From positions 62,001-126,000 of the forward strand of contig CACSJR010000008.1 of NCBI GenBank assembly GCA_902706235.1: a DNA stretch of 64,000 nucleotides, given 5' to 3'. The notes under the pieces are model-generated. The model saw only the letters and a program-made list of their open reading frames with translations. It ran no database searches and was not told the origin of the DNA. A program made the position numbers and the translations under genes. Below are positions 41,189 through 50,268 of this stretch, in pieces (positions within the stretch are counted from its first letter, which is position 1; the number at the start of each line of letters is the position of its first letter). This stretch comes from Citrobacter sp. 18056. GTDB taxonomy: Bacteria > Pseudomonadota > Gammaproteobacteria > Enterobacterales > Enterobacteriaceae.

Positions 41189-41867
41189 AGTCAACGGCGT
41201 CGGAGGCGTGCAACGCCGCAGTATCAAACACGGGAATGGGGCTGCGTTCTGTCGGCACCAGCAGACCAATTTCGGTACAGCCAAAGATGACGCCTTCAGC
41301 GCCCTCACCGACCAAACGTTCAATCACCTGTAAATAGTATGCGCGTGACACCTCGGTGAATTGACCCAGGCACAGCTCTTCAAAGATTATCTGGTTAATA
41401 CGCGCGCGCTCGTCGGCATCGGGAATAATCGTGTTCAGCGAAAATGCCTGTTCGAGGCGTCCCCGATAGAAATCCTGTTCCATGGTGTAGCGCGTGCCCA
41501 ACAGCGCCACGTTTTTAACGCCCTGTCTTTCAATCGCACGCCCGGTGGCATCAGCGATATGCAAAAACGGTACGCCGCAGCGTAGCTCGATGTGTGAGGC
41601 CACTTTGTGCATGGTATTGGTACAAAGCACGATGCCTTCGGCGCCAATGCTTTCCAGATTTGCCGCCGCTTCAGCGAGGATCTCGCCCGCTTTATCCCAT
41701 TGACCCGATGACTGGCAGGTTTCTATTTCCTGAAAATCAACGCTGTGCATGAGGATCTTCGCCGAATGCAGGCCGCCCAGGCGCTGCTTGATCCCTTCAT
41801 TAATCAGACGATAGTAAGGGATCGTCGATTCCCAGCTCATACCGCCAAGCAGACCAATCGTTTTCAT
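41175..41867 (-). CDS. ygeA: Broad-specificity amino acid racemase YgeA
   Basis: Aspartate/glutamate racemase superfamily, PLP-independent two-base mechanism; E. coli YgeA racemises homoserine and other amino acids. 230 residues. The two catalytic cysteines are Cys82 in LCTNTMHK and Cys197 in FGCTEIGLL, and the N-terminal [11 protein letters not shown] motif is intact. Confidence 0.92.
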   Translation of the reverse strand: MKTIGLLGGMSWESTIPYYRLINEGIKQRLGGLHSAKILMHSVDFQEIETCQSSGQWDKAGEILAEAAANLESIGAEGIVLCTNTMHKVASHIELRCGVPFLHIADATGRAIERQGVKNVALLGTRYTMEQDFYRGRLEQAFSLNTIIPDADERARINQIIFEELCLGQFTEVSRAYYLQVIERLVGEGAEGVIFGCTEIGLLVPTERSPIPVFDTAALHASDAVDFILS

Positions 41868-41971
41868 GGAATCTCCTTTTTCAGTGTTTTCGACAGTGAA
41901 ACAGAGTTGTGATCAACTTTCCACTTCTCCACGCATAAGTTTTCATTTCTGGCTGGCTGCGATAAGTTGAA

Positions 41972-41986
41972 TGAAACAATGTTTCA
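41972..41986 (+). promoter_or_regulatory. KdgR box upstream of kdgF
   Basis: TGAAACAATGTTTCA, with perfect 7-base arms, preceded by AA: a near-ideal match to the KdgR operator. It ends 16 bases before the kdgF start, as expected for repression relieved by 2-keto-3-deoxygluconate. Confidence 0.8.
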
Positions 41987-42002
41987 CTCTGAGGTTCAGA
42001 CT

Positions 42003-42326
42003 ATGTTTGTACAGCATAAAGACACCATACTGGAAGATTTGGGCAGCGGCGTGAGCCGTCGGATCCTGGCCCACGGTGGAAAAATGATGGCGGTAGAAGT
42101 GCATTTTGAGACCGGGGCCGTAGGGCCGATGCACAATCATCCTCATGAGCAACTGACCACCGTGCTGTCCGGCGAATTTGAATTTACTATTGGCGATGAA
42201 ACGCAGATTGTCCGCGCCGGGGATACGCTCTACAAACAGCCCCACATAATGCACGGCTGCGTGTGCCTGAAAGCCGGTGTGCTGCTCGATACCTTCACGC
42301 CAATACGTGAAGATTTTCTGTCATAA
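42003..42326 (+). CDS. kdgF: Cupin KdgF, unsaturated uronate conversion
   Basis: 107-residue single cupin. KdgF speeds conversion of 4,5-unsaturated galacturonate from pectin or alginate breakdown into the linear keto form, the step before KduI/KduD. Metal ligands are visible in GPMHNHPHEQLT (His44, His46 and Gln50 region) and IMHGCVCL. Start chosen at ATG 42003 (GAGG eight bases upstream); earlier TTG/ATG codons lie inside the KdgR box. Neighbour kduI-kduD and shared KdgR boxes support the call. Absent from this position in E. coli. Confidence 0.88.
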   Translation: MFVQHKDTILEDLGSGVSRRILAHGGKMMAVEVHFETGAVGPMHNHPHEQLTTVLSGEFEFTIGDETQIVRAGDTLYKQPHIMHGCVCLKAGVLLDTFTPIREDFLS

Positions 42327-42353
42327 AAAAGAGAAGGTTACCCTTCTCTTTTT
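42327..42353. terminator. Bidirectional terminator kdgF / fepE-like
   Basis: A-run, GAGAAGG/CCTTCTC stem, TTTTT run between convergent genes; functional in both directions. Confidence 0.85.
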
Positions 42354-42384
42354 GCTGATTTTTTTACCCGGGAAAAACGCGCGC

Positions 42385-43512
42385 TTATGCCGTTTTTTCC
42401 TCAAGTAGCCGTGGCGCCAGACGAGATTCACGAGCGTGCTGGAACAGCACCACGCCACAGCCAATCATCCCGCCCAGCAGAGCCGCCAGCAGTACGATCA
42501 GCGATTTTCCTGGGCCATCTTTTTTCACCGGCAAAGACGGTGACAGCTGATAATTGACGACAGGGAACTGAACGTTCTGAATATTCAGCTGCTCAATTTT
42601 TTTTAAGCGATATTCGCGGTTAAGAATTTCGGCATTCAGCTCGGAGACATCGCTCATGGCTTTTTCGATTTCCAGCTTCTTATTGATCCCGTCGGTGCCG
42701 AGGGTCACTGAGAAATCCGGATCGTCTTTTATCGCCTGGCCATTGCTGTACACGGGCTTATTAATACCTGCCGCTTTTGCTACTTGCAAAGAGTAATCCA
42801 GACGTTTTATTTTGGTCTCTTTTTCATATTCCAGCTTCGCGCGATCCAACTCCAGACGCTGTTTTTCAGCCTGGATTTTCAACGCCACGGTTTCGTTGAT
42901 ATCCGATATGATTTGTTTGACCACTTTATCCGCGACGAACTTCATGTAGTCAGCCAGAATACTTTGCGTTTCTTCAGGCTGTGGACCGGTAAAAGAAAGT
43001 GTCCAGGTGTGATACGGCGTCGTCATGGGTTCTTTCTTATTGCTCGCATCATCTACGGCTTTCATTTTCTCAGAAACCGCCACCACAGCGCGATACAGCT
43101 CCGCGGGTTCAACGTCGACACCGTCGAACTGGCTCATCAGTTGCGGTGATGATTTCACGAACTCTTCCAGCATTACGGAAGAGTTAAATTTCTTGATGAA
43201 GAGATTAAAAATGCTGGTGCTGTCGACGTTGATATCCGCACCCAGAACATTCACCGTAGAGAGCATCGTGTAGAGCGGCACCAGTTGGGTACGCTCGGCC
43301 TGGGTGACCACCGCGCTGCTGGTCCATTTTTGAGGCACACAGAAGCTAATCGCCAGCGCCATCAGCGCAAAACTGAAGACGGTTCCCAGAATGCGTTTTT
43401 TCGCGCGCCATAGGATGTCTACTAGCGCCAGGAGATCGATTTCATGCCCATTGTCAGGACGGGGGAAAGGAATAATAGCGTCCGATTGCGGTTTAATATC
43501 CATAGTTGACAT
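42385..43512 (-). CDS. fepE: FepE-type LPS O-antigen chain length regulator
   Basis: Wzz-family polysaccharide co-polymerase that sets very long O-antigen chains. 375 residues from ATG 43512 (ATG 43503 also possible; neither has a strong ribosome binding site). Two membrane segments, about residues 35-55 (ILGTVFSFALMALAISFC) and 335-355 (SLIVLLAALLGGMIG), flank a periplasmic coiled-coil domain; the Wzz proline-rich motif LSPSLPVKKDGPGK precedes the second. Close to E. coli FepE (377). In E. coli it lies in the enterobactin locus, so this position is unusual. Confidence 0.85.
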   Translation of the reverse strand: MSTMDIKPQSDAIIPFPRPDNGHEIDLLALVDILWRAKKRILGTVFSFALMALAISFCVPQKWTSSAVVTQAERTQLVPLYTMLSTVNVLGADINVDSTSIFNLFIKKFNSSVMLEEFVKSSPQLMSQFDGVDVEPAELYRAVVAVSEKMKAVDDASNKKEPMTTPYHTWTLSFTGPQPEETQSILADYMKFVADKVVKQIISDINETVALKIQAEKQRLELDRAKLEYEKETKIKRLDYSLQVAKAAGINKPVYSNGQAIKDDPDFSVTLGTDGINKKLEIEKAMSDVSELNAEILNREYRLKKIEQLNIQNVQFPVVNYQLSPSLPVKKDGPGKSLIVLLAALLGGMIGCGVVLFQHARESRLAPRLLEEKTA

Positions 43513-43857
43513 AATGTACGGGTCGTTGCGTAGGGAGGTAATTTCGCTCCAATATATCCCCTCAAGAATTTTCTGAAAACATTTAATTTCAGAAAATCCG
43601 CTATTGCACACTACACAGGAGCAAGCCAGGCACTGGCGCTTTGTTTTCCGTGCCCCGGAGAATACCTACGCAAATACGTAGTTGATTAATACCGCGACTT
43701 GTTTTAATGCACATAGCTCTGTGCGCAAAAATCAGGCCCTTGTTGTCAATAAAAATGCGTATAAATTCGCACCGTCGATTTACGCCCATTGCATTTATCA
43801 TGTGAATATACGAAAAACCCCACTATTCAGTGGGGCTATCATTCAAAATCTGAGAGA
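43513..43857. other. Gap between the fepE-like gene and kduD
   Basis: 345 bases: upstream region of the fepE-like gene, with the palindrome CTACG-N6-CGTAG at 43666-43681, and the kduD terminator at 43813-43835. No credible gene on either strand. Confidence 0.6.
43813..43835 (-). terminator. Terminator of kduI-kduD
   Basis: Perfect 6-base stem CCCCAC/GTGGGG followed on the minus strand by TTTTT, just past the kduD stop. Confidence 0.85.
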
Positions 43858-44619
43858 TTATCGCGCCAGCCAGCCGCCATCTACCGCAACGGTATAACCG
43901 TTGATGTAGTCTGAGGCGCTGGAAGCCAGGAAGACGACCGGGCCCATCAGATCAGATGGCAAACCCCAACGGCCCGCGGGGATACGGTCGAGGATTTCGG
44001 CACTGCGCTGTTCATCGGCACGCAGCATTTGAGTGTTGTTGGTCGCCATGTAACCTGGTGCAATCGCATTCACGTTGATCCCGTGTTTTGCCCATTCGTT
44101 AGCCAGCAGACGAGTGACGCCCATCACGCCGCTTTTCGATGCGGTGTAAGACGGCACACGGATCCCGCCCTGGAAAGAGAGCATTGAGGCGATGTTGATA
44201 ATTTTGCCGCCGTTACCCTGGCTGATGAAGTGCTTCGCCGCTGCCTGCGCCATGAAGAACACGGCTTTGATGTTCAGGTTCATGACGTCATCCCAGTCTT
44301 TCTCGCTGAACTCAATCGCGTCCTGACGACGAATCAAACCGGCGTTATTAACCAGAATATCGATATGACCAAACTCGGTCACCGCGCGCTCCAGCAGCTG
44401 AGGAATGCCGTCGATATTACGTAGATCGGCGGTCAGGCTCAGGAAGCGACGACCGCGGGCGGTGACTTGCTCCATCGTTTCAGTCGGCTCGACGATGTTA
44501 ATACCGACGATATCGCAGCCCGCTTCTGCCAGACCAATCGCCATGCCCTGCCCTAAACCAGTGTCACAGCCGGTGACTACCGCGACTTTGCCTGCCAGTG
44601 AGAATGTGTCGAGAATCAT
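43858..44619 (-). CDS. kduD: 2-deoxy-D-gluconate 3-dehydrogenase / DKII dehydrogenase KduD
   Basis: Short-chain dehydrogenase that reduces 2,5-diketo-3-deoxygluconate to 2-keto-3-deoxygluconate with NADH. 253 residues. Rossmann motif TGCDTGLGQGMA, NNAG, and catalytic YTASK are all present. Follows kduI by 60 bases in the same operon. Confidence 0.95.
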   Translation of the reverse strand: MILDTFSLAGKVAVVTGCDTGLGQGMAIGLAEAGCDIVGINIVEPTETMEQVTARGRRFLSLTADLRNIDGIPQLLERAVTEFGHIDILVNNAGLIRRQDAIEFSEKDWDDVMNLNIKAVFFMAQAAAKHFISQGNGGKIINIASMLSFQGGIRVPSYTASKSGVMGVTRLLANEWAKHGINVNAIAPGYMATNNTQMLRADEQRSAEILDRIPAGRWGLPSDLMGPVVFLASSASDYINGYTVAVDGGWLAR

Positions 44620-44679
44620 AGTAAGTCCTTATCATTTCGCGCCTGTTTCAGACAGGCAAGTTTATTGGCTGTCCGCGAC

Positions 44680-45516
44680 CTAGCGCAGATCCTTCACAGC
44701 AACGTGGTCCATATCATCGAAGACCTGGTTTTCGCCAACCATACCCCAGATGAATGTATAAGCCTGAGTGCCCACGCCTGAGTGAATAGACCAGCTCGGT
44801 GAAATCACCGCCTGTTCGTTGTGCATCACGATATGCCGCGTCTCCTGTGGCTGTCCCATCATGTGGAACACGCAGGCGTCATCGGCCATGTTGAAATAGA
44901 AATAGACTTCCATCCGACGTTCATGGGTATGGCACGGCATGGTATTCCACAGATTGCCCGGGTCCAGTTCGGTCAGGCCCATGCTGAGCTGACAGGTTTC
45001 CAGAACGTCCGGTACAAAGTATTTATTGATCGTGCGACGGTTACTGGTGAGGTTATCGCCGAGCGTCACCGGTGCCACATCGGCAGGGGTCACTTTTTTG
45101 GTCGGGAAGGTGCTGTGTGCTGGCGCGCAGTTATAGTAAAACTTCGCCGGTTTTACCGAATCGACGCTGGCGAACACCACTTCTTTCGCCCCCTTACCGA
45201 CGTACAGCGCATCGCGATGGCCGATTTCGTAGCACTTGCCGTCGACCGTGATAGTGCCAGGCCCGCCAATGTTAATCACACCCAGTTCACGGCGTTCGAG
45301 GAAATAGCTAACACCCAGCTGCTTGCCCACTTCGCCACCGACGGAGACGGTCTTCGCCACCGGCATAATCCCGCCCACGATGATGCGATCGATGTGGCTG
45401 TAAACCATCGTGTATTCATCCGCGACAAATACTTGTTCAACTAAAAATTCGTTGCGCAGCCCTTGGGTATCGAGGGTTTTGGCGTGCGCGCTGTGGATGC
45501 TTTGTCTGATGTCCAC
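44680..45516 (-). CDS. kduI: 5-dehydro-4-deoxy-D-glucuronate isomerase KduI
   Basis: Zinc-dependent isomerase that converts 5-keto-4-deoxyuronate to 2,5-diketo-3-deoxygluconate. Start chosen at GTG 45516 (GGAGG five to six bases upstream), giving 278 residues as in E. coli and an N-terminus [15 protein letters not shown]. Zinc ligands are visible in [15 protein letters not shown] and WSIHSGVG. A KdgR box and a possible CRP site lie upstream. Confidence 0.95.
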   Translation of the reverse strand: MDIRQSIHSAHAKTLDTQGLRNEFLVEQVFVADEYTMVYSHIDRIIVGGIMPVAKTVSVGGEVGKQLGVSYFLERRELGVINIGGPGTITVDGKCYEIGHRDALYVGKGAKEVVFASVDSVKPAKFYYNCAPAHSTFPTKKVTPADVAPVTLGDNLTSNRRTINKYFVPDVLETCQLSMGLTELDPGNLWNTMPCHTHERRMEVYFYFNMADDACVFHMMGQPQETRHIVMHNEQAVISPSWSIHSGVGTQAYTFIWGMVGENQVFDDMDHVAVKDLR

Positions 45517-45608
45517 GTTAACCTCCAGCAAAAGTGATTCATTTTGAAAAGCGGTTTTGCTTTTCCGTTGAGGTCATCTTAATCCTCTGCCAGAGTCTTT
45601 TCAATTAC

Positions 45609-45628
45609 AAATAAAACAGCGTTTCATT
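45609..45628 (-). promoter_or_regulatory. KdgR box upstream of kduI
   Basis: On the minus strand AATGAAACGCTGTTTTATTT, close to the KdgR operator consensus and to the kduI sites known from pectinolytic enterobacteria. About 93 bases before the kduI start. Confidence 0.75.
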
Positions 45629-45652
45629 TTTTCTGCGTTAAAATACCAGAAA

Positions 45653-45668
45653 TGCAAATGCGATCACG
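45653..45668 (-). promoter_or_regulatory. Possible CRP site upstream of kduI
   Basis: On the minus strand CGTGATCGCATTTGCA: half sites CGTGA and TTGCA six bases apart (consensus TGTGA-N6-TCACA, three mismatches). Its place upstream of the KdgR box fits carbon catabolite activation. Confidence 0.4.
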
Positions 45669-45849
45669 TTACGGGCGAATAGCCTGCAACACGAAATTAG
45701 TAAATCGATTTAAAAACATTACGTTATGCAATCTTTAAAAGAGATCGCATGCATTAAAGAAAGAGAGTGTAAAAACAAAGATGTGTACAGAAGAGGAAAG
45801 TCGTTGGCCCGGTTAGCGGAGCGCCACCGGGCAATCAAGAAAGGAGACG

Positions 45850-47031
45850 CTATTCGCGCTCGACGGCCAACGCCACGCCCTGCCCGCCGCCAATGCACAG
45901 CGTGGCCAGCCCTTTGCGGGCATCACGCTTGATCATCTCATGCACCAGCGACACCAGAATACGACAGCCGGATGCGCCAATCGGATGGCCCAACGCAATC
46001 GCCCCGCCGTTGACGTTGACGCGTTTTTCATCCCACTCCAGCACTTTGCCGACCGAAATCGCCTGCGCGGCAAAAGCTTCGTTGGCTTCAATCAGATCAA
46101 CGTCGTTCAACTGCCAGCCCACGCGATCCAGGCAACGACGCGTGGCGTAAACCGGGGCAATGCCCATTAACGCTGGGTCAACGCCGACGCTGGCGAACGC
46201 GCGGATCCGCGCCAGAATCGGCAGATTAAGCGCCATCGCTTTGGATTCACTCATCATCATCACCGCCGCCGCGCCGTCGTTAATGGACGATGCGTTGCCC
46301 GCAGTGACCGAGCCGAGTGTGTCGAACGCCGGCATCAAGCGCGCCAGCCCTTCGGCGCTGGCGTCGGTGCGCGGCTGCTCATCGGTATCCACCACCTGAG
46401 CCAGACCGTTTTTCTGCAGATTTACCACCGGCACAATTTCATCGCGGAAACGCCCGGAATCAATCGCCCGGCGTGCCTTCTGCTGTGAGCTGAGCGCCCA
46501 GGCGTCTTGCAGCTCGCGTGAAATACCGTATTCACGCGCCAGGTTTTCCGCCGTCACACCCATATGATAGTCGTTGAATGCATCCCACAACCCATCGTGG
46601 ACCAGGCTGTCGATAAGTTGGCTGTTGCCCAGACGCGCACCGGTGCGACTGTCGGTTAACACGTGCGGCGCGCGGCTCATGTTCTCCTGGCCACCTGCAA
46701 TGACTACATCGGCTTCGCCGCACTGAATGGCCTGGGTCGCAAGATGCAGCGCCTTCAGCCCCGAGCCGCAAACGTCGTTGATGGTTATCGCAGAAACGGT
46801 ATTGGGCAGGCCGCCTTTAATTGCGGACTGGCGCGCAGGGTTTTGCCCGGCGCCTGCCGTCAGCACCTGTCCGAGGATCACTTCATCCACTTCCATGGGA
46901 TCCAGTCCGGTACGTTCCACCAGCGCTTTCACCACCACACTTCCCAGTTCAACGGCCGTAAAGCACGACAATGCGCCCTGGAAGCAACCAATCGGCGTTC
47001 GAACTGCACCTACGATAACGACGTCTTTCAT
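45850..47031 (-). CDS. yqeF: Acetyl-CoA acetyltransferase (thiolase) YqeF
   Basis: Class II biosynthetic-type thiolase, 393 residues. Acyl-accepting Cys88 in NDVCGSGLKALH, histidine motif IALGHPIGASGCR, and the second catalytic Cys379 in LCIGGGQG. Condenses two acetyl-CoA to acetoacetyl-CoA or the reverse; the physiological role of YqeF is not settled. Synteny kduD-kduI-yqeF-yqeG as in E. coli. Confidence 0.94.
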   Translation of the reverse strand: MKDVVIVGAVRTPIGCFQGALSCFTAVELGSVVVKALVERTGLDPMEVDEVILGQVLTAGAGQNPARQSAIKGGLPNTVSAITINDVCGSGLKALHLATQAIQCGEADVVIAGGQENMSRAPHVLTDSRTGARLGNSQLIDSLVHDGLWDAFNDYHMGVTAENLAREYGISRELQDAWALSSQQKARRAIDSGRFRDEIVPVVNLQKNGLAQVVDTDEQPRTDASAEGLARLMPAFDTLGSVTAGNASSINDGAAAVMMMSESKAMALNLPILARIRAFASVGVDPALMGIAPVYATRRCLDRVGWQLNDVDLIEANEAFAAQAISVGKVLEWDEKRVNVNGGAIALGHPIGASGCRILVSLVHEMIKRDARKGLATLCIGGGQGVALAVERE

Positions 47032-47249
47032 CCCGACCTCAGCGCAAATAATCAGCGCTATAGTAGAGCGTTGTTATCAACAATTATCGTAATTGTTTAA
47101 AAAAAGTGAGTTTTATCACAAAGAAAATGACCGTCATATAACATTCATTTTACCTTGAATAACTAACCCCAATTCTCCCTCCCCCGCCCTGGTTGAAATA
47201 AGGTAAACTCGCCGCTGTTTTTTAGTTATCCGGTTTAAATATTCAAAAA

Positions 47250-48479
47250 ATGTCAAAACTATGGTCAAAAGACGAAACTCTGTGGAGTTTCGCGTTATAT
47301 GGTACTGCGGTGGGTGCGGGCACCTTGTTTCTACCGATTCAGTTAGGCTCCGCAGGGGCAATGGTGCTCCTGATTACGGCCCTGGTCGCGTGGCCATTAA
47401 CCTACTGGCCGCACCGCGCGCTGTGTCGCTTTATTCTCTCCGCTAACCTGCCAGCCAACATCGGGATCACCGGTGCGGTGAACCACTACTACGGCAAGAA
47501 AATTGGCAATCTGATCACTGCCCTGTATTTCATCGCCTTCTTCGTGGTGGTGCTGATTTATGCGGTCGCCATTACTAACTCCCTCACCGAACAGCTGGCT
47601 CAGCATATAACGGTGACGCTCGGGGTGCGGATGCTGGTGAGTCTGGCGGTGGTGCTGGTGCTGAATCTGATTTTCCTGATGGGCCGCCACGCGACGCTAA
47701 AAGTGATGGGTTTCCTGGTATTCCCGTTGATTGGCTACTTCCTGTTCCTGTCGCTGTATCTGACCAGTTCCTGGCAACCGGCGATGTTCAGCGGCCAACT
47801 GACGTTCACCCCACACACGCTGCACCAGGTGTGGATCTCAATCCCCGTGATGGTTTTCGCTTTTAGCCATACGCCAATTATCTCGACATTCGCCATCGAC
47901 AGACGCGAAAAGTTCGGCGATGAGGCAATGGATAAATGCAAAAAAATTATGCGGGTTGCCTATCTCATCATCTGCCTGAGCGTGCTGTTCTTCGTAATCA
48001 GCTGCCTGCTGGCGATTCCGGAAGGCTACATCACCAACGCCAAAAACGAGGGTGTGACCATTCTTTCCGCGCTGGCAATGATGCCTGCGGCACCGCACTG
48101 GCTGGCGGTATCCGGCATTATTGTGGCTATCGTGGCGATGTCGAAATCATTCCTCGGTACCTATTTTGGCGTGATTGAAGGAGCGAGTGAAATCGTGCGG
48201 GCGACGCTGAACCAGGCGGGCATTCGTAAAAGCCGCGCCTTCAACCGCGCGACCTCGATTCTGCTGGTGTCTACCCTGACCTTCGTGGTGTGCTGCATTA
48301 ATCCGAATGCCATCTCGATGATTTATGCCATCAGTGGCCCGCTGATTGCGATGATCCTGTTCATCATGCCAACGCTCTCCACGTACCTGGTCCCGGCCCT
48401 AAAACCGTATCGCTCGGTCGGCAGCTTTATCACCCTGATTGTCGGTTTACTCTGCGTCTCGGTGATGTTCTTCGGCTAA
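47250..48479 (+). CDS. yqeG: HAAAP-family amino acid transporter YqeG
   Basis: Hydroxy/aromatic amino acid permease family member, related to SdaC/TdcC serine and threonine transporters. 409 residues with eleven hydrophobic segments, beginning LWSFALYGTAVGAGTLFLPI, a typical family motif. Substrate not established from sequence. No clear ribosome binding site before ATG 47250. A hairpin follows the stop. Confidence 0.92.
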   Translation: MSKLWSKDETLWSFALYGTAVGAGTLFLPIQLGSAGAMVLLITALVAWPLTYWPHRALCRFILSANLPANIGITGAVNHYYGKKIGNLITALYFIAFFVVVLIYAVAITNSLTEQLAQHITVTLGVRMLVSLAVVLVLNLIFLMGRHATLKVMGFLVFPLIGYFLFLSLYLTSSWQPAMFSGQLTFTPHTLHQVWISIPVMVFAFSHTPIISTFAIDRREKFGDEAMDKCKKIMRVAYLIICLSVLFFVISCLLAIPEGYITNAKNEGVTILSALAMMPAAPHWLAVSGIIVAIVAMSKSFLGTYFGVIEGASEIVRATLNQAGIRKSRAFNRATSILLVSTLTFVVCCINPNAISMIYAISGPLIAMILFIMPTLSTYLVPALKPYRSVGSFITLIVGLLCVSVMFFG

Positions 48480-48486
48480 TCTCTGA

Positions 48487-48506
48487 TGCGGCAGGTGACT
48501 GCCGCA
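48487..48506 (+). terminator. Hairpin after yqeG
   Basis: Perfect 8-base arms TGCGGCAG/CTGCCGCA with a GTGA loop, seven bases past the stop; the following sequence is only moderately T-rich. Confidence 0.55.
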
Positions 48507-48587
48507 CATTCCGTTAAACTTTCTTACCCACTTTCCTCAGGCAATCGGTTTACACTTAACCGCTAAAGCCATAATGAGGAAACTAAT

Positions 48588-49466
48588 ATGTCCAGCGTTA
48601 AACAGTCCGGCAGCTTTACTCTTGGCAATCGCGAAATTTGGCGTTTGGGTTACGGTGCGATGCAGCTCGCCGGTCCGGGTGTGTTTGGCCCGCCGAAAGA
48701 CCCTGAGATGGCGGTAAAAGTCCTGCAGGCTGCGCTCGACGCAGGCGTGAACCACATTGATACCTCCGATTTCTACGGCCCGCACGTAACCAATCAGCTG
48801 ATCAAAAAAGCGCTGCATCCCTATCCGCAGGAATTGACCATCGTGACCAAAGTCAGCGCCCGTCGTGATGAACAAGGGAACTGGCTGCCCGCACTGTCTG
48901 CGCCGGAGCTGACTCAGGCAGTCGAAGACAACCTGCGTAACCTCGGTCTGGATGTGCTGGACGTGGTCAACCTGCGCAGCATGATTAGCGCGCATGGCCC
49001 GGCAGAAGGTTCACTGGAAGAACCGCTGGAAACGCTGATTAAACTGAAAGACCGTGGCCTGATTCGCCATATCGGTCTGAGCAACGTCACCGCAAAACAG
49101 GTGGAAGACGGCATGAAAATGACCGACATCGCCTGCGTGCAAAATTTCTATAACGTGGCGAACCGTCACGATGACGCACTGATCGACAGCCTTGCGACGA
49201 AGAACATTGCCTACGTCCCGTTCTTCCCGCTCGGTGGTTTCTCACCGCTGCAATCTCAGGAAATCAACGACATTGCGGCCAGCCTCGATGCCACGCCAAT
49301 GCAGGTCGCGCTAGCCTGGCTGCTACAACGTTCGCCAAACATCCTGCTGATCCCAGGCACGTCCTCACTCGGTCATCTGAATGAGAACCTTGCCGCCGCC
49401 GCGCTCACGCTGCGGTCAGAGGCGCTGGACGTGCTGAATAACCTGCCACAGGCAGCGCAGCACTAA
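48588..49466 (+). CDS. Aldo-keto reductase, PdxI/YdbC-like
   Basis: 292 residues, similar along its length to E. coli YdbC (PdxI, NADPH pyridoxal reductase): RLGYGAMQLAGPGVFGPPKD, HIDTSDFYGPHVTNQ with the catalytic Asp/Tyr, IVTKVSARR with the lysine, and IPGTSSLGHLNEN for the cofactor. The usual catalytic histidine position reads VVNLRSM, i.e. lacks His, as in PdxI. Either pyridoxal reductase or a paralogue with another aldehyde substrate; not at the E. coli pdxI position. Confidence 0.85.
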   Translation: MSSVKQSGSFTLGNREIWRLGYGAMQLAGPGVFGPPKDPEMAVKVLQAALDAGVNHIDTSDFYGPHVTNQLIKKALHPYPQELTIVTKVSARRDEQGNWLPALSAPELTQAVEDNLRNLGLDVLDVVNLRSMISAHGPAEGSLEEPLETLIKLKDRGLIRHIGLSNVTAKQVEDGMKMTDIACVQNFYNVANRHDDALIDSLATKNIAYVPFFPLGGFSPLQSQEINDIAASLDATPMQVALAWLLQRSPNILLIPGTSSLGHLNENLAAAALTLRSEALDVLNNLPQAAQH

Positions 49467-49494
49467 GCCATACGCTTCCGTGCAACCTCCGCCG

Positions 49495-50256
49495 TTACAA
49501 CGCGCTGAGAAACTGTTTTTCCAGCGCGCTGATGGTGCCGTCCTGCTTTAACTGGCTGACGGCACTGTCAATTTTCTGCCGCGTCTGCTCATCCCCTTTG
49601 CGCAGCCCAATCGCGCTGGTCGACGTCAACACCGGGTCCTTCACCGCCTCGCCGGAAAAAGCAAAATCCTTACCCGCAGGTTTGACCAGGAATCCTGCCT
49701 GCCCAGCCGTGGCAACCACCAGCGTGGCATCCAGACGCCCGTTGGCGAGATCCGCATAGATATTTTCCTGATCCGGATATTCGACCACATTCACGCCCTG
49801 ACTCCGCCACTTCTCCAACGCATATTTTGCCTGAACCGACCCCTGCAACACGCCGACGGTTTTCCCGTTGAGCGCCTGCGCACTGCTTGCCAGCGGCGCG
49901 GTTTTAGCCGAAATCAGCCGCGTATCGTCCTGATACAGCGACTGGGTGAAATCCATCACCTTCTGGCGTTGGGTGTTCGGCGCCATCGACGACAAAATGG
50001 CATCAAATTTCTTGGCATTGAGCCCCGGGATCAAGCCATCAAACCCGGTTTCCACCCACTCACACTGCACCTTTGCGCGTTCGCAAATGGCTTTACCGAC
50101 GGCGATATCCAGCCCGGTCAGCGTACCGTCTGGCAGCTTATATTCATAAGGTGGATACGTCGGGTCAGTGCCAAAACGCAGCACCGGGTTATCAGCGGCA
50201 AAACCATTCAGCGAAGCGGTGCAAAACAGCGCTAGTCCGGCGAAGATTGTTTTCAT
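49495..50256 (-). CDS. Periplasmic amino-acid-type ABC binding protein
   Basis: 253 residues with a Sec signal peptide (cleavage after GFA, about residue 20) and the family 3 solute-binding fold: LRFGTDPTYPPYEYKLPDGTLTG, GFDGLIPGLNAKKFDAI and the ligand loop GVLQGS. Resembles ArgT/HisJ, so a cationic or polar amino acid is likely. No permease or ATPase gene is nearby, so it must share another transporter's membrane part. It begins 12 bases after the amidohydrolase stop (same operon). Confidence 0.87.
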   Translation of the reverse strand: MKTIFAGLALFCTASLNGFAADNPVLRFGTDPTYPPYEYKLPDGTLTGLDIAVGKAICERAKVQCEWVETGFDGLIPGLNAKKFDAILSSMAPNTQRQKVMDFTQSLYQDDTRLISAKTAPLASSAQALNGKTVGVLQGSVQAKYALEKWRSQGVNVVEYPDQENIYADLANGRLDATLVVATAGQAGFLVKPAGKDFAFSGEAVKDPVLTSTSAIGLRKGDEQTRQKIDSAVSQLKQDGTISALEKQFLSAL

Positions 50257-50268
50257 TTTTAGCTCCGG

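Larger units (their letters stand above)
45517..45849. other. kduI-yqeF intergenic region
   Basis: 333 bases. Contains the KdgR and CRP-like sites and, near yqeF, the inverted repeat GCCCGGT/ACCGGGC at 45807-45832, which may end yqeF transcription although it lacks a T run. A 68-codon plus-strand open frame here runs into yqeF antisense and is not credible. Confidence 0.55.

Noticed and set aside
45726-45932. 68-codon open frame upstream of yqeF on the plus strand
   Set aside because: Runs antisense into yqeF and has Arg/Ala-rich shadow composition.
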